In this document: piece after piece, positions 10,118-23,706 of the stretch | Layout of the letters: each line of letters starts with the position of its first letter | Numbering within the stretch: the first letter of the stretch is position 1 | Assembly: GCF_007655135.1 (NCBI RefSeq) | Contig: NC_045130.1 | Coordinates: 7,254,001-7,318,000, forward strand | Reading direction: 5' to 3' | From: Punica granatum | Taxonomy: Eukaryota > Streptophyta > Magnoliopsida > Myrtales > Lythraceae | DNA length: 64,000 nt | Position numbers and translations under genes: made by a program | The notes under the pieces: generated by a model | The model's input: only the letters and a program-made list of their open reading frames with translations | Databases searched by the model: none | Told to the model about the DNA's origin: nothing

Positions 10118-13100
10118 ATGGCTGCTGTCCGTACTGTTCATGCTCCTCAGCTTCTGGTTCCGAGCCCATCCACCGAGCGGTCTCCCTTACTACTACGTCT
10201 AAAACCCGCATCCGCTTTTCCCTCGCCTTCGCCGCTTTCGCTGCGTCCATTCAGAATCAGACGGCGACGTTTTGCTCGGACGCCTGTCGCTGCTTCTGTA
10301 AAGGTACTGGGTTCTTCTTCTCCTCCTCGTCCTTCACAAGAGTGCAGAGCAGCTATTTGTGGAAATGTCTCTCTGGACCACTGGACCTTCATTGCTGTTT
10401 TTTTGTTTTCCCTGCTTGATTTTTTTTTTTTTTATGATAGGAGAACTGGTGTCGTCTGACTAAGGCTTGGAATGATTTAACGAGCTTAAATCACTGGGTC
10501 GTGAAGGATTATTATCGGCTTGTGGACTCGGTGAACTCGATCGAGCCTCGGGTGCAGAGACTTTCTGATGAGCAGGTTCTCATGTTTCGGGTTCTTAAGT
10601 CTCTCGAGTGAATTGCACGCTGATATGAAACCGTCCCATCTTATTGAAGTTCTAGATGACCTTTGCTCATCTATAGCTTAATTTAAAACCTGAAAGTAAT
10701 AGCTTGAGCTAGTAAATGGAGGCATGGGTTATTATCAATTTTTTATTCTACTTTTGTTAAACTATAATTAACTATATCATGGTTATCCTGCCTCTGCTTA
10801 AGTGGTGTTTGGTGTCTGATTTATTTCTAGTTGGCCGCAAAAACATTGGAGTTCAGACGAAGGTTGAGACAGGGGGAAACACTTGCTGATATTGAAAGCG
10901 GTAGGAGATGTCATTTGATGTTCTCTTAGTGATTTGTCTTAAAAGATTGCATATTATGCACTTTGTTCTCGGTCAAGGCATTGCTTGTAAGGATCACTAT
11001 CCTTTACAGAGGCATTTGCTGTTGTTCGTGAAGCTGCCAAAAGGAAGCTTGGCATGCGGCATTTTGATGTTCAGGTCTCTCTCTCTCTCTCACTCACACA
11101 CACACACACACGTGCACGAACACACACACTCACAAACTGACCCTCAGTTTTCTGATCAACATCGATGATAGATTATTGGTGGGGCAGTGCTTCATGATGG
11201 GTCTATTGCTGAGATGAAAACAGGCGAGGGGAAGACATTAGTTTCGACTCTTGCAGCCTATCTTAATGCTCTTACAGGTGAAGGTGTACACGGTATGTCT
11301 TCTCAAAGTTAGTTTGACACTGTACCTGCTGCTGTCATCATGATTTTTTATTGTAAAGTCAAAAGATGAATCTTGAAAGAACTCCATGCTGATGATGTTT
11401 CTGTTCACTTCTATATAGTGGTAACTGTGAATGATTACCTAGCTCAACGTGATGCTGAGTGGATGGGCCGTGTTCATCGTTTTTTGGGCCTTTCAGTAGG
11501 TTTAATTCAGGTAATTTTCTACAGATTGCTTAATTATTTGAGCAGAGTGGGGTTGATGCAGGAGATTATGCCCATCAATCTGAATTATTTGGTTTTCAGT
11601 TCTTCCGCTTTGATTGCATCTGCAGAGAGGAATGAAACCTGAAGAGAGGAGATACAATTATCAACGTGATATAACATATACCAACAATTCAGTGAGTGAC
11701 CTCTTCTCTACTTTACCTAAATTATATATCAGATTGTCCATGGAACTTCTAAGGTGGCCTACCTGTTGATGCTGATGGGAAGCACTTCTCTTCTCTTGCA
11801 TATGTAGAGATAATTTATTAAAAAGCATTAATACTGTCTTCCTGAACTCTACAGCTTCCTTGAATCATCAACAGAAAGCAATTAAGATAAACTTCCGGAT
11901 TCACTAATGGCATGCTCTCCATTTTTTAAAACATGAAACATTGCTATTAACCTATGCATATACTTTTCTCAACTCTTTTTACTAATGATTTAGCTACTAA
12001 TTTTTTCAGGAACTTGGTTTTGATTATTTACGAGATAACCTTGCCAGAAATAGTGGGCAACTTGTTATGAGATGGTAAATCGGATTAAATTACTATAATT
12101 AAAACATATATATGTACTGTCCTTATCAGAGTTACTTGTTAAACAGGCCAAAGCCATTCCATTTTGCGATAGTAGATGAAGTCGATTCTGTTCTCATTGA
12201 CGAAGGAAGAAATCCTCTGTTAATAAGTGGCGAGGTAATATCAGCATTTTACTAATTCGACAAGCTTACTGTTCTTATATCATTTGATGTAGTCACTATA
12301 ACTGAGGATGCACCGCCAATCTAAGTTTTAGGTTTGTCATGGAGATTGGAATGGGGCATAACTGGAGTAGCATAAATGCTTAAATTTGTGCCTTTCTGCA
12401 TGCAATTGTATCTCGCTTTCTTTTCATTTTTGTATGTTCTCCAAATAATATGGTTCTTCCTGTCTTTAAGGCTAGTGAAGATGCTGCACGATACCCAGTT
12501 GCCGCTAAGGTAGCTGAGCTACTTATACGGGGAATTGTAAGTCTTTCTGTTGCCTTTGTTTCAATATAAAATGGAGGTTTTTCTGTTTTAAATATAAATA
12601 TTTATAGCTATTAGGGAAAAGATCCTGAAAGTTTCTGGTTTCATATATGATTTTCTGACAGCATTATAATGTGGAGCTTAAAGATAATTCAGTGGAGCTG
12701 ACAGAAGAAGGAATTGCACTTGCAGAATGCGCTCTCCAGACGAAGGACCTGTGGGATGAGAAGGACCCCTGGGCTAGGTTCAAAAATAAACTTCTATTTT
12801 TTACTCGTTCAGTCTCTCTTTATAGAAACTAAGATTTGATGTTAGATTTAACAAAAAGCCATATATCCTGGAACGATTTTTGTGCAACTTGCCAGGCTGC
12901 CCATTATTTTTTATGATGTCTCTTTCATTCTCTGCTTACAAGTTTCTTTTGAATTGTCGACAGATTTGTGATGAATGCTTTGAAGGCTAAAGAGTTTTAT
13001 CGGCGCGATGTTCAATATATAGTTCGAAATGGGAAGGCTCTAATAATCAATGAGGTAATTATATTTTAACTCTTGCATATCAGTTGAAAGCAATTCTTTA

Positions 13101-16100
13101 CTATATTCTCTCCAGTTGTTCTACTCATGGACATGCCTACTGTTAGTATTTGGGAGATAGTCTTTACATATGCTTGTTAATTTTCTGTCCTTTTTTGTGG
13201 AAATATTTATGCACCATAATGCAAATAATTAATCTTTTCAAATAAAGAAAGCGAGATGAGATTACTCAAAGAAATTGATGCAGCTGACTGGAAGAGTTGA
13301 AGAGAAGAGGAGATGGTCTGATGGCATTCATCAGGCTGTAGAGGCTAAAGAAGGCCTAAAAATTCAGGTTTGCCTTATGTATCATTTTCAAATTTGTCGA
13401 TGTAGACCAGAAAGCTTAACTTGGCAATCCATTCTTATTATTTTTTGACATGCCTTAGGCTGATTCAGTTGTTGTGGCGCAAATTACATATCAATCATTA
13501 TTTAAGCTCTACCCCAAGCTGTCTGGAATGACTGGAACGGCGAAAACAGAAGTGTGCATGCTTTCTTCTCTTTGAACTAATTTTGGCATTTTCCAAATAG
13601 TGTTGACATGTCTTGGCATTTCCTTAAGTTCTAATGAATCTTCTGTTCTATTGCTGCAGGAGAAAGAATTTCTGAAAATGTTTCAGACGCCAGTCATTGA
13701 AGTTCCAACAAATCTACCAAATATTCGCAAGGATCTACCAATCCAAGCTTTTGCTGTAGGATAACTAATGTGCATAACCTTAGTTTTATTTTAGTTGTTG
13801 AACTATTTAGAATTTGAAGTTTTTATTCCCTGACTGATGCCTACGTGGATTGTGCTTCTAGACCGCTCGGGGAAAGTGGGAGTATGTTCGTCAAGAGGTG
13901 GAATACATGTTTAGGCAAGGTCGCCCTGTTCTGGTAGGCACAACCAGGTAAATGTTCCATGCTTCCTTTAGATGACCAAGTCTAAGAGCATAAGTGGTAT
14001 ATATTGCTATATCCTAATCTAGGACCATCTCAAACGGGTTGTCTTGACAATCCTTTAAACCCAGCAAAACTTATATAGAATATGTGCCGTAAACATGGAC
14101 TACAGAGTCGATCAACCATTTAATTGTTAAATGTGTAATTAGTCATTCATAAAGGGTTAAAAATTACAGTGAAAATGGCAGGGTTAAGGCATCAACAGAC
14201 CTAAAATATAGACTACCTGATGGCTCTATCCAGCTGTTGGGTCATCTAAGACATTTGCTTTACTATTATTTTGGTGCAGCGTCGAGAATTCCGAACATTT
14301 GTCTGACTTGCTGAAAGACTGGAAAATTCCTCATAATGTCTTGAATGCAAGGCCCAAGGTATCGTGGAGTTTGACATATTCACAATGGCTAGCCATGACA
14401 CATTGATCAAATGATGGAGAAACTCTTACTGTCGATAACTATTCTTTCCTGCTGTTGATTTATTAGTATGCAGCTAGGGAGGCTGAGATTGTGGGGCAAG
14501 CTGGGCGAAAGTTTGCTGTTACTATCTCTACAAATATGGCTGGCAGGGGCACTGACATAATCCTAGGAGGAAACCCAAAAGTAAGATTTTTTTTCCCTTC
14601 TTGCAAAACTGAAATATTAGTCCTATTATGGTTGTTCATCTTCAAAAAGAATGTTGTTGATCAGCACCTCATTTAACATTCTTGGGTCACTTTTTTAAAT
14701 TCAGTATTAAGTCTATTTCATCTCTCTCTTCGAAAAATATCTTCAGATGCTTGCTAGAGAAATTATAGAGGATAGTTTGCTTTCTTTTCTGACACAAGAA
14801 TTACCGGATTTCGAAGCTGATGGTGAGAGGATATCAGAGAAGGTAGGACAGTCTACTCTTTTAAGGTTTTTGACAAAGATCATCTGCGATTTATTAGATG
14901 CTGAAGTATTTATCCTGGTCTGATTGACATTATAGGTTTCAAAGATAAAGGTCGGACCCTCATCATTGGCATTACTAGCAAAGGCAGCCTTAATGGGTTG
15001 GTGCCCTTTTCCCATCAATCATGTTTCTCCTATGATCATTACTTCTGTCAAGAGCACACTAAACAGTGCAAAGAAAACATACATCCTTTTTAGTTTTGTG
15101 AGATTGACTCATATTAATAATAAATAAATGTTGAATTCCAGCCAAATATGTGCGGAAAAGTGAGGGCAAGTACTGGACATATAAAGAGGCGAAGACCATT
15201 GTCTTGGAGTCCGTGGAGATGAGCCAGTCACTTGATCAGAAGGAGCTAGAGAAGCTTGCCAATGAAGAAGCCGAGACTTACCCACTTGGCCCAACTGTAG
15301 CATTGGCTTATATATCAGTACTGAAGGACTGTGAAGTGCACTGTTTCAATGAGGGGTGTGAAGTTAAGAGGCTTGGAGGACTTCATGTCATTGGGACATC
15401 TCTGCATGAGTCCCGCAGAATAGATAACCAGGTGAAGATCCTTTTAAAAGTTGGCTTTCTTGCAGTGTACCTTTGTACCACATGGTTATGTATTTGTTAT
15501 AATCATGTTGACATCAGCTGGAAAGCTTGTCGGTTTCTTCTCGTGTAATGAGTTTCTTTATCCATAGCTTCGTGGCAGAGCAGGGAGGCAAGGGGATCCT
15601 GGGTCAACTCGATTTATGGTCAGGTAGAATCCAGCCTAATATTGATTAAGCTGACTGGTGACAAACATTGAACTATATCAGAAGTAGATTCTCGTGAAAG
15701 CCTAAAATTGTGTCAAAACTCTTGCAAGACTATAATCATGTCAAAACTCTACTCAATCCATTGCTGTAACAGCTTGCAGGATGAAATGTTTCAAAAGTTC
15801 AATTTCGACACCGAATGGGCTGTCAGACTAATATCAAGAATTACCAATGATGAGACCATACCAATTGAAGGTGATGCCATTGTGAAACAGGTCTTGGAAA
15901 TCTCATCTCCCATCACAACTTTCAATAATCTTAAATCAAGTTTCCTTTTCCTCCTTGTTCTTTTACCACTGACCTGAATTCTTTTTATTTTAGCTCCTGT
16001 CTTTGCAAGTTAATGCAGAGAAGTACTTCTTCAGCGTAAGAAAGAGCTTGGTTGAATTTGATGAAGTATTGGAGGTAGGTATCATGTAATGCTGACAAGA

Positions 16101-17588
16101 ACACTAAATTCTCCTTTCTTAATAATCAATTTTTTAATTTGCTTCGACTTTCAGGTGCAAAGAAAGCATGTCTACAACCTTCGGCAATTAATGCTAATGG
16201 GCGATAGTGAAAGTTGTTCCCAGCACATATTTCTGTGAGTTATTCACTTTCGGTAACTTCATTTTTCTCTGCTCTTATTCATACAGATAGTTACATTTTC
16301 TTCACATTTTTCATTGTCGTCTTTATCAGGATGTATGTTCATGTTAAAAATTTGGCTAGCTTTCATGTTCGTGTTAATATAGGTCATAACTTCACTTAGA
16401 GTATGAAAATATGCTTCTCGCAGGTACATGCAAGCAGTGGTAGATGAAATAGTCATTGGAAACGCTAATCCAGTGAAGGTATTTCTTGCTTCCAGAAAAT
16501 TAAGAAAGGAAACACTTTTGTCGACAACTTCCTTTTTCTTTTGTTTTTTGCATCAACGGTCACATCTTTATTTTTTCAGCACCCAAGTACGTGGATCTTG
16601 GGTAAGCTCTTGAAGGAATTTGTTGCAATAACTGGAGAGTTGTTGGATGGTAAGTTCTTTGCGAACGGATTATCATTTTTCCTGTGCTTCTTCTAGTTTA
16701 ATCTCCTTCAATCTATTTACTAGTGGAGCTTTCCAGGATCATTTGCTGAGATTAGTGAGGATGTTTTACTGAACTCACTTCTTGAACTCCAAGAGCTCAG
16801 CTCAATAGATATCAATAACTTCTGCCTTCCAAATTTGCCAAAACCTCCGAATACTTTCAGAGGTATTCATAGGAAGAGTTCTTCATTGAAACGGTGGTTG
16901 GCCATTTCCTCGGACGATTTGACCAAGTGAGCACAACTTAAGACAGGATTTTTTATGGGGCTCCATCTTTTCATATTTTGATATTTCACAGTGTATGGAA
17001 CTTTGATAAAACTTCCTCATTGCACAGGAATGGAAAGTATAGGTCCATGACTAACTTACTCAGGAAGTACCTTGGGGATTATCTTATCGCGTCATACTTG
17101 GCTGTTATCCAAGAATCAGGACACGATGATGCCTATGTTAAAGAAATTGAGGTATGCTATTATCTGTTCTCTTTTAATTTGTTCTTAATTACAGTATGTG
17201 AAAAATTAGTGAACACAAGGAGCAATTGGAACTTCTCTAACAATTACTAATCCCAATGCAGAGGGTAGTTCTTGTGGAGACTCTCGACTGTTTCTGGAGG
17301 GACCATCTTGTGAACATGAACAGGCTTAGTTCTGCGGTATCACAAACAGTTCTTGACTTATTTTTTTTCCGTTTCTTTCTTATCATCAATATCAATAGAT
17401 CTTGCGATGGAATTCCTCTGCAGGTGAATGTAAGGAGTTTTGGGCATAGGAATCCTCTCGAAGAGTACAAAATCGACGGTTGCAGATTCTTCATCTCGAT
17501 GCTTAGCGCAACTCGAAGGCTTACTGTAGAATCACTCACGCGGTATTGGTCATCTCCAGTGGAGGCAGAGGAGATTTATGTTTCATAA
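10118..17588 (+). CDS. SECA2: SECA2, plastid SecA-type preprotein translocase ATPase
   Basis: SecA is the ATP-driven motor that pushes proteins through SecYE; plant SECA2 works with SCY2 in plastid envelope/thylakoid protein targeting. 31 coding exons were placed and give about 1057 residues: 10118..10303, 10441..10575, 10831..10900, 11010..11074, 11172..11292, 11419..11510, 11626..11691, 12010..12074, 12147..12234, 12471..12536, 12662..12777, 12964..13054, 13284..13367, 13459..13551, 13660..13755, 13862..13947, 14280..14358, 14467..14580, 14747..14842, 14936..14996, 15142..15431, 15568..15623, 15773..15890, 15994..16074, 16155..16234, 16424..16478, 16580..16649, 16737..16926, 17028..17151, 17262..17336 and 17424..17588. 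A Ser/Arg-rich transit peptide starts [11 protein letters not shown]. Walker A GEGKT lies at about 170-174, the Walker B region DEVD at about 277-280, then [24 protein letters not shown] and [11 protein letters not shown]. The bacterial C-terminal zinc-binding tail is absent. The start ATG 10118 was preferred to in-frame GTG 10055. Confidence 0.95.
11075..11112 (+). repeat. (CT)n(CA)n microsatellite in a SECA2 intron
   Basis: A compound CT/CA tract directly follows the exon that ends at 11074, so it begins inside the 5' splice site region (GTCTCTCT). Length polymorphism would not change the coding sequence but could affect splicing efficiency. Confidence 0.75.
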
Positions 17589-18419
17589 CACTGGTATCCT
17601 CTTCGCTTTGAATTCTCTCCCCTCTATTACTAGTGTCTGTCTTTACTCGGTGATTCCAAATATTTCTCACTGTTCCAGACTTCCAGTATGGTTCTATTCT
17701 GGAGGCTCAAAAAGCGTCTTTTTGTTTTTCTTTTTTCATTTTTTTTATATATTTAACCACACTTTCCAAGTTTAATTGATAATTAATAGACGTCGAATGG
17801 TTTTCAGGATTTTTTTGTCCCAGGCATAATTCATCCCAAGAGATGGAAAGTTTTGCCTTTGATGAGGTTTGTTACTGAACCATAATATATATAGTTGATG
17901 TTTGTTCCTTTATTCTTCTGCTAGTAAATGAATTTCCACCCATAGATTGCACGGACGAACCAACTTTACGCTATGATACGGAACTTTGTATCTCTGCCTC
18001 TACCACCGGAGGAGTCTTTGCTAATCCTGTTATAGCTAAAATCAGTCTTTTCTGGTGTATTCAGAGTGTGTAGCAACTTTTGTTGGCGCGTGCTTTTGAA
18101 GAACCGAATACAGATATTTCTCATGGAAATGCATTAGCAGAACATGTTCTTGCAGAAAGTGAGTCGATCAATCACATCTTTAGGAGCCAGAAGATTTGGA
18201 CCTTAACCCGTTCTCAGGTTCAAAGGAATGTATATCCAAAACCTCCTGTACATGGTTGAACCTGATTGTTGAATATTTTCGCCATTAGAAAAAATTTACC
18301 CGACAGCTCTTTCATCACTCAGATTTTACCTGAAACCTGAAAACTGGTGGGTTACCCATGTATTTCAACTATATCAACTATATAATTCGATGCAGGAGTA
18401 ACTGAGGGAACTTTTGTTG
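17589..18419. other. Convergent intergenic region between SECA2 and the BAT1-like gene
   Basis: The 830 bases separate the SECA2 stop codon from the stop codon of the oppositely oriented transporter gene, so both 3' untranslated regions should lie here. No further coding region, RNA gene or repeat was recognised. Confidence 0.6.
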
Positions 18420-21171
18420 TTACAAGTTTGGGAACTGGTTTTGCACGTCGATGTTCCTCACCGGTCCCTTGAACCATTTCCTAGCATCCAATACCCACCA
18501 GAGCATAACAATTGTCAAAACTCCGCCAAGTGCAACGGGGGCGTAGTTGAAAGTCTTCCACTTGATGGGGTAAGAAATTGGCAAAAGAAAAGCCGAGCAA
18601 GTGTAGCAGATCCACAGGAAGGCCACCAAGCAGACGGGCCTCCTCGCCCGGCCGAGATAGAACGGGCCCGGGTTGAAGTCCTCCTCGGCCATCACCAGCC
18701 TCGCAAAGATAGGCACCGCGTACCCCCCCACCCACCCGATAGTGCTTATCGAGATGATTGCAGTGAAGACCACGTCAAGCTTCAGGATTGGCAGCCCGAG
18801 GAGGATGGCAATGGCCGCACTGAGCCAGACAGCATTCACGGGGACTCTGCGCTTGGGGTGCAGTCTCCTCCAGACCGGCGAGAACGGGATCCCGTTGTCC
18901 CTAGACAGTGCATAGACCTGCCAAGGGTGAGATTAGTGGGATCCATTCAAAGTTGTTAGGCTCATCGTAAACTCGAGCTTTTGATGTGCTATAACAGCAC
19001 AGATCGGGATTTGATCGAGCCTGAGCATATCGAACTAGCTAGGGAGGAATATCGAGGGAGCTTACAACTCTTGCCGCACTTGTAGTAACGGAAAGACCAC
19101 AGAAGAAGAAGGACCCCCAAATGATGCAGAGGAAAACAACGGCCCCCGCGGAATTATGGTACCTTCCGTGGAATGCGTCATATATTATTTGCGCTGGAAC
19201 GAGGGCTCCCCCGGTCTCGTTACTTTCATCATAAAGATACCCGAAATCCTGAAATCGGAATCATTATCATGATAAATAACGTCGAAAAAATAATCATACA
19301 GTCGATCACGAGAGATTCTACTCTGAATTCTGCATGCTTAGAAAAGTTATATTTACTATCAGATGACAGATATACGTGGTCATGAGTACTTACTCGGATG
19401 CTGAAAGTGAGGGCGAGATTGTAGGCCCAGCCGAAGACTGAGATGATTCCGATGCTTGCGAGGATCGCAACCGGCCCGGTCTTGTCGGCGCCCTTCGTCT
19501 CCTCTGTTAGATGGGCTGCTGCGTCGTATCCATACAGGCAATAGTTGCTGAGGAGCACCGATAAGATAACTGCATAGGGTATGCTGCTGATGCCGGTCGA
19601 CTCGGGGGCCATCTCGAAGTGCGTGAAGACGAAGGAAGCTGGTTGCGTTGTCTGCGCCACCAGCGGTAACCCTATTATCACCACCAGCCCACCAATGACC
19701 TGCATGATGTGCATGGACAAACTTCAGACTCATTTCCATTGGAGTATGGTTGAAACAGATAGCCGCGACCGTATTAAAATACATCCGAGTACGTGCTGAA
19801 TATATGTTCAAACGTTTACTAAATATAACGATCTTATCATGAAGACGAGATTAGAGGTGGTGCAGACCTGCCACCAAATCGAAATGATGCCTAAGAAGGC
19901 AATGACCCGGAGGGCGAAGGTGTTGAGGACTGCCCATACGATGGTCAGGCCGACGTACATACAGAAAAACACACTCCTCGGAGCGAAGTAGCCTCCCCCT
20001 TTGTTAGTTCCAGTCGCGAGTAGAATTATCATCTGCAATGTCTGTGACCCTGAATATGCCTACAGACATTGAAGCCATTTTCGGCACCTCGTCAGAGACT
20101 CAGAGCATATACTTAGGATTTAGGAAAGGGGGGAAAACAGAGATCCAAGATTAGCAGTCAAGCCTATATTTGAACAGAAGAGGAAAGTCAGGGGGGAGGA
20201 TTTTAATAAACAAAAAGTACCTGGGCACTAATTCCAGAAATGACGCCGATAGTTTCGAGCCAAGCACAGGACCATGAGGCGAATGGGCCCCACCTGGGCC
20301 CGGCCAAATGGGCCGCCCAAAAGTATAGAGAACCCGTGGTCTGTCGAAAGCACATTCCGCTTACAAGTCAGTCGGGTTACATTTCCGAGTCGTGCAAAAT
20401 TGTCAACATGCGAGATAATGTTACATATAGGGAATGTGCGTGGAATCGACTACGTACAGGGAAGGAGGAGCAGATCTCGGACATGGCGATCCCGACGAAC
20501 CAGGTGAAGAAGGCGACGACGACCCAGCCCCATAGTAAGGGGGCCGGGCCAGCGTAAAGCAGGCTGGGCCCATAAAGAGGCGTCCCTGTAAACACTGCCA
20601 TGCTCGAGAACGTTATTGCCAGTGTCTTGAACATTGTCTGCATATTAATTAGATATATTGAGCAAGCCATCAAACAGACGATAGCGCATAGCACAAACAT
20701 ACTTAGGACCCTCATCCTCCTTGTCCGCAGCCCGAAAAGAAACATAGGGAGATCGAATAGTTGTTCGTATCTCGATACGCCTATTAATGCAAGCAAATAT
20801 GCGGTGGATCCCCTATGCATGCAGTTAGAGTTAGGTATATTTCGTCATCCCAATAGCATATTCGGTTAATGATTTTTGAGTATGAATTGACCGTGTCTTA
20901 TGTCGTATGCGTGTTACGTAATAAAGACGGTTTGATCTCTAGATAGTGGAAGAGTTATAGCGCATGTACTGGCCTATTTGCAGCGCAAATGACTTTCTGC
21001 AGCAGACTATTGATCGAGCAAATATTGTGATACCCATCCCGAGTTAAACCGAGAACGTACCATGTCCCTTCTGAGTTCCTGCTTGTACCCGAGCTCGTTG
21101 AGACGCTTCTCCCCTGAATCCATGGTGGAAACTCGGTTCTGATAACTGGGAACACGACTCTCCTCCCCCAT
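18420..21171 (-). CDS. BAT1/GABA-permease-like amino-acid transporter
   Basis: Exons on the minus strand, 5' to 3': 21171..21061, 20637..20458, 20340..20221, 20059..19868, 19699..19394, 19248..19066 and 18917..18420, giving about 529 residues, the usual size of the family. It is an integral membrane transporter of the APC superfamily with about 12 hydrophobic segments. Diagnostic stretches include MDSGEKRLNELGYKQELRR near the N-terminus, MSEICSSFP, LYFWAAHLAGPRWGPFASW, GYDAAAHLTEETKGADKTGP, YALSRDNGIPFSP and the end DARKWFKGPVRNID. Arabidopsis BAT1/GABP (At2g01170) carries amino acids in both directions and GABA into mitochondria; this copy matches the plant BAT1-homologue branch, so substrate and membrane are inferred. 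Two in-frame starts exist: ATG 21171 (MGEESRVP) and a later MDSGEK; the first was taken. Confidence 0.92.
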
Positions 21172-21785
21172 GCTTATGCGATCAACCCATATTTTCGCAA
21201 CTTCTGTCCTAATTACTTTATAGGGGAAGGGAGCTGCTGAGTATACATTAAAATATGAATGCCCATTCAAACAAAATGTCTAAGAAGCTCATCCTTTAAT
21301 GAATTTTCAACAGAGAAATTTGAGCACTGGCAAGGCATTATAATACAATTTTCCAGAGGAGTAGTGATGGGGTGTATTGTTGACCAGAAGTCCTATTGGT
21401 CATCAAAGATACGAAAATATCAGCTCCAATTATTGCATTTTTTTTTGTTGACTCACCTCTCCATATATCAAAAAAAAAAAAAAGATCATACCACATGGAT
21501 TATCCTTTTAATTTACCTTTCAATCAAAAGAAATATATGGATTATCATTTTGTTCCAATAAAGTTGACGTTAGGATAACGAGATCCAATGCAGGAATACT
21601 CTATATATATTATGGTGCAGGGTACTATATATATATATATATGAGTGCAACTACAGTGATCCTCAGATCACTGGGACTGCCCTTTCCCGCGTCGGATGCT
21701 CGTGGAGCCCATGAGTATTATGGTATCCGACGGTGAGGCGACGCTGTGTCACCCTCATTCGGGATCATATTATAATTTTCTATAG

Positions 21786-21816
<31 letters not shown>

Positions 21817-22312
21817 CAAGGGCGGTGAAGTCTCGAATTAGAGTTCACGACCTTTAGCATTTGTCAGTATCTGCAAAAGTCAAATTTTGAAGGGCGGCCG
21901 GCAGGGGGAAAAGAAAGTCTGAACGTAGACGTTATAGACCGTGGACGTTTGAATCTTCTTCCTGCTTTTTGGAGTAGATGAAGGTTGAAAGTTGAAAAAA
22001 GCCCGCGGTCAAGCCGCATTTTTGTTTCAGTCAATTTCTATCTTTCAATTTCTTTTTTTTGGTAAGTAGTATAATTTTCGTTGAGCAAAAATTATATGTG
22101 TACGAGAGTTCATTCATCCAAGATACAAATTTGAAGGAACTATAACCTCAAACTTTAAGCTATAAAATATTTAGATAGCTTAAACCGTACATTTGTAATT
22201 GATAACAATTTCATCTTCAAAAGCTACGGAGCACTAGATCCGCTACGCTTGTTGATTTCTTCTCAAATATTCTCGAGTTCATTTCGTTTCATATTATGTG
22301 GATGTATATGGT
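21172..22312. other. Upstream region of the BAT1-like gene, no gene seen
   Basis: The promoter of the minus-strand transporter should begin here. (TA)n runs at about 21631-21642 and 21787-21812 flank a GC-richer 140-base piece with nested hairpins: AGTGATC..GATCACT at about 21655-21673 and CGTCGGAT (21690-21697) pairing with ATCCGACG (21724-21731). No open frame was convincing. Confidence 0.45.
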
Positions 22313-22522
22313 CTAGAAGAGTTTCTGTACAGTAGCATCAAGTGACATGTCCTTCAAATTTGAAACCCATTGAAGTTCAAGTTCCCAATCAGTTGGTCGT
22401 CCAATATGATCCACTCGGCATAATATTCCCCCAGTAATCTTGCACCCAAAGAATAGATGATTCATCGTTTCCTTATAGTCGCTGTAAAACTCACGCTGAG
22501 AGGTCGAAATGGACAGTTCCAT
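22313..22522 (-). pseudogene. LINE retrotransposon remnant (reverse-transcriptase zinc-binding region)
   Basis: A 69-residue open stretch on the minus strand contains KETMNHLFFGCKITGGILCR, like the plant zf-RVT pattern in which E-T-x-x-H-L-F-F-x-C follows the reverse transcriptase of non-LTR elements. The expected CxxC before it and the tryptophan after it are lost. No reverse transcriptase or endonuclease was found next to it, so this is a short dead fragment. Confidence 0.5.
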
Positions 22523-23700
22523 TTAAACATTCTATCCTTAGTGCTTCTATCTTTCAATTTGAGATGTGCTGTTGACACATTTGATCATGGGATGTTATAA
22601 GCCCTTACAATGGTTGGATATAACTTATCAGAGAAATGGTTGGATATATACTAAGAGTATAGTCGAAGGAAATTTCAATTCCATTTTGATTTTTTTTTTG
22701 GTTGAATAATTCCATTTCGATGATTACCGTCTTCACGAACTGGACACATGCATGAAAACATATTTGGAGCTTTTGTTTATATATACAGGAACTTGTACAA
22801 AAATTTGACATATAACCAGCAAATAATAGAATGTCTCGCGAAAGAGCGGTCATTTAATTATAGTAAACTGTTTATCGAAAAGCCTCCGTTCACTCTCTGT
22901 TTTTTTCTTTTAATTTTTTTAAAAATTTTTATGGCCTTACTAAGCAGCAAATTTACGTTTCTTTTTTGCTAATAAAAATTTAGGCTTCTAGTTCACCAAA
23001 AAAAAAATTATAGTGACATTTAACGACACAACTGCTATAAATGTATATATACATACATAAATATATATATGTGTCTGTGTGCATATATTATAAAATTAAA
23101 TGATAAAAGTCGATCATGCTTGTACACTTTATCAGCAAAATGAAAATGGGGAAAAACAAAATGAAAAAAGAAAGCTAACTTTTATAAAAAGTCTTATCCA
23201 AAAAGCTTTTATACATATATATATATATATATATATAAAGTAATAAGAAGAATAGGAAGGAAGAAGGCTAAATAACAAACTACACCATCACCAATGAGAA
23301 CAAATAAGAGGGAAGGTCCCGATTTGCAAATTTGTTTGCAATAGTAGTAATCTAATTATAGACTTATGGATTTGTGGTATTCCTTCGATACCTCATTGGA
23401 GTCATGGTGACGTGTCCAGACCCTCAGGTCCTAGTGTAGTCATAGCTTAAGTCGGATATTTTGCAGTGAAGTTTGGGCTCATATGGTTACGCCTTGTGGA
23501 GGTTGTTACGCCGATCGATCGTTTGACCTCTTGTACCATTAAAAAAAAATTATAGCATCGACTCCTATAAAAAGGATAATACAATTTCAAATTTCGGAAA
23601 GTGTAATTGTTGGAAAAGGAAGTAACTTTAAATATTTCACCCGAAATTGCGGCGAGTAATATATCCCTTAATTTTTATTGTCCAAAAATATAATGTTGCA
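22523..23700. other. AT-rich intergenic DNA with (TA)n tracts
   Basis: No gene was seen. A (TA)n run lies at 23215-23237. A less AT-rich piece at about 23330-23550 ends in an A-rich tail (ATTAAAAAAAAATTATA at about 23538-23554), which may be the 3' end of a short retroelement; head, promoter boxes and target-site duplication were not identified. Confidence 0.4.
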
Positions 23701-23706
23701 CCATTT

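Noticed and set aside
18414..18959. Long plus-strand open frame over the last BAT1-like exon
   Set aside because: It is the antisense of a GC-rich transporter exon; the minus strand encodes the conserved permease sequence.
20020..20061. Suspected frameshift at the start of the fourth BAT1-like exon
   Set aside because: On rereading, the frame AYSGSQTLQ is intact with the acceptor at 20060; the first reading was a copying error.
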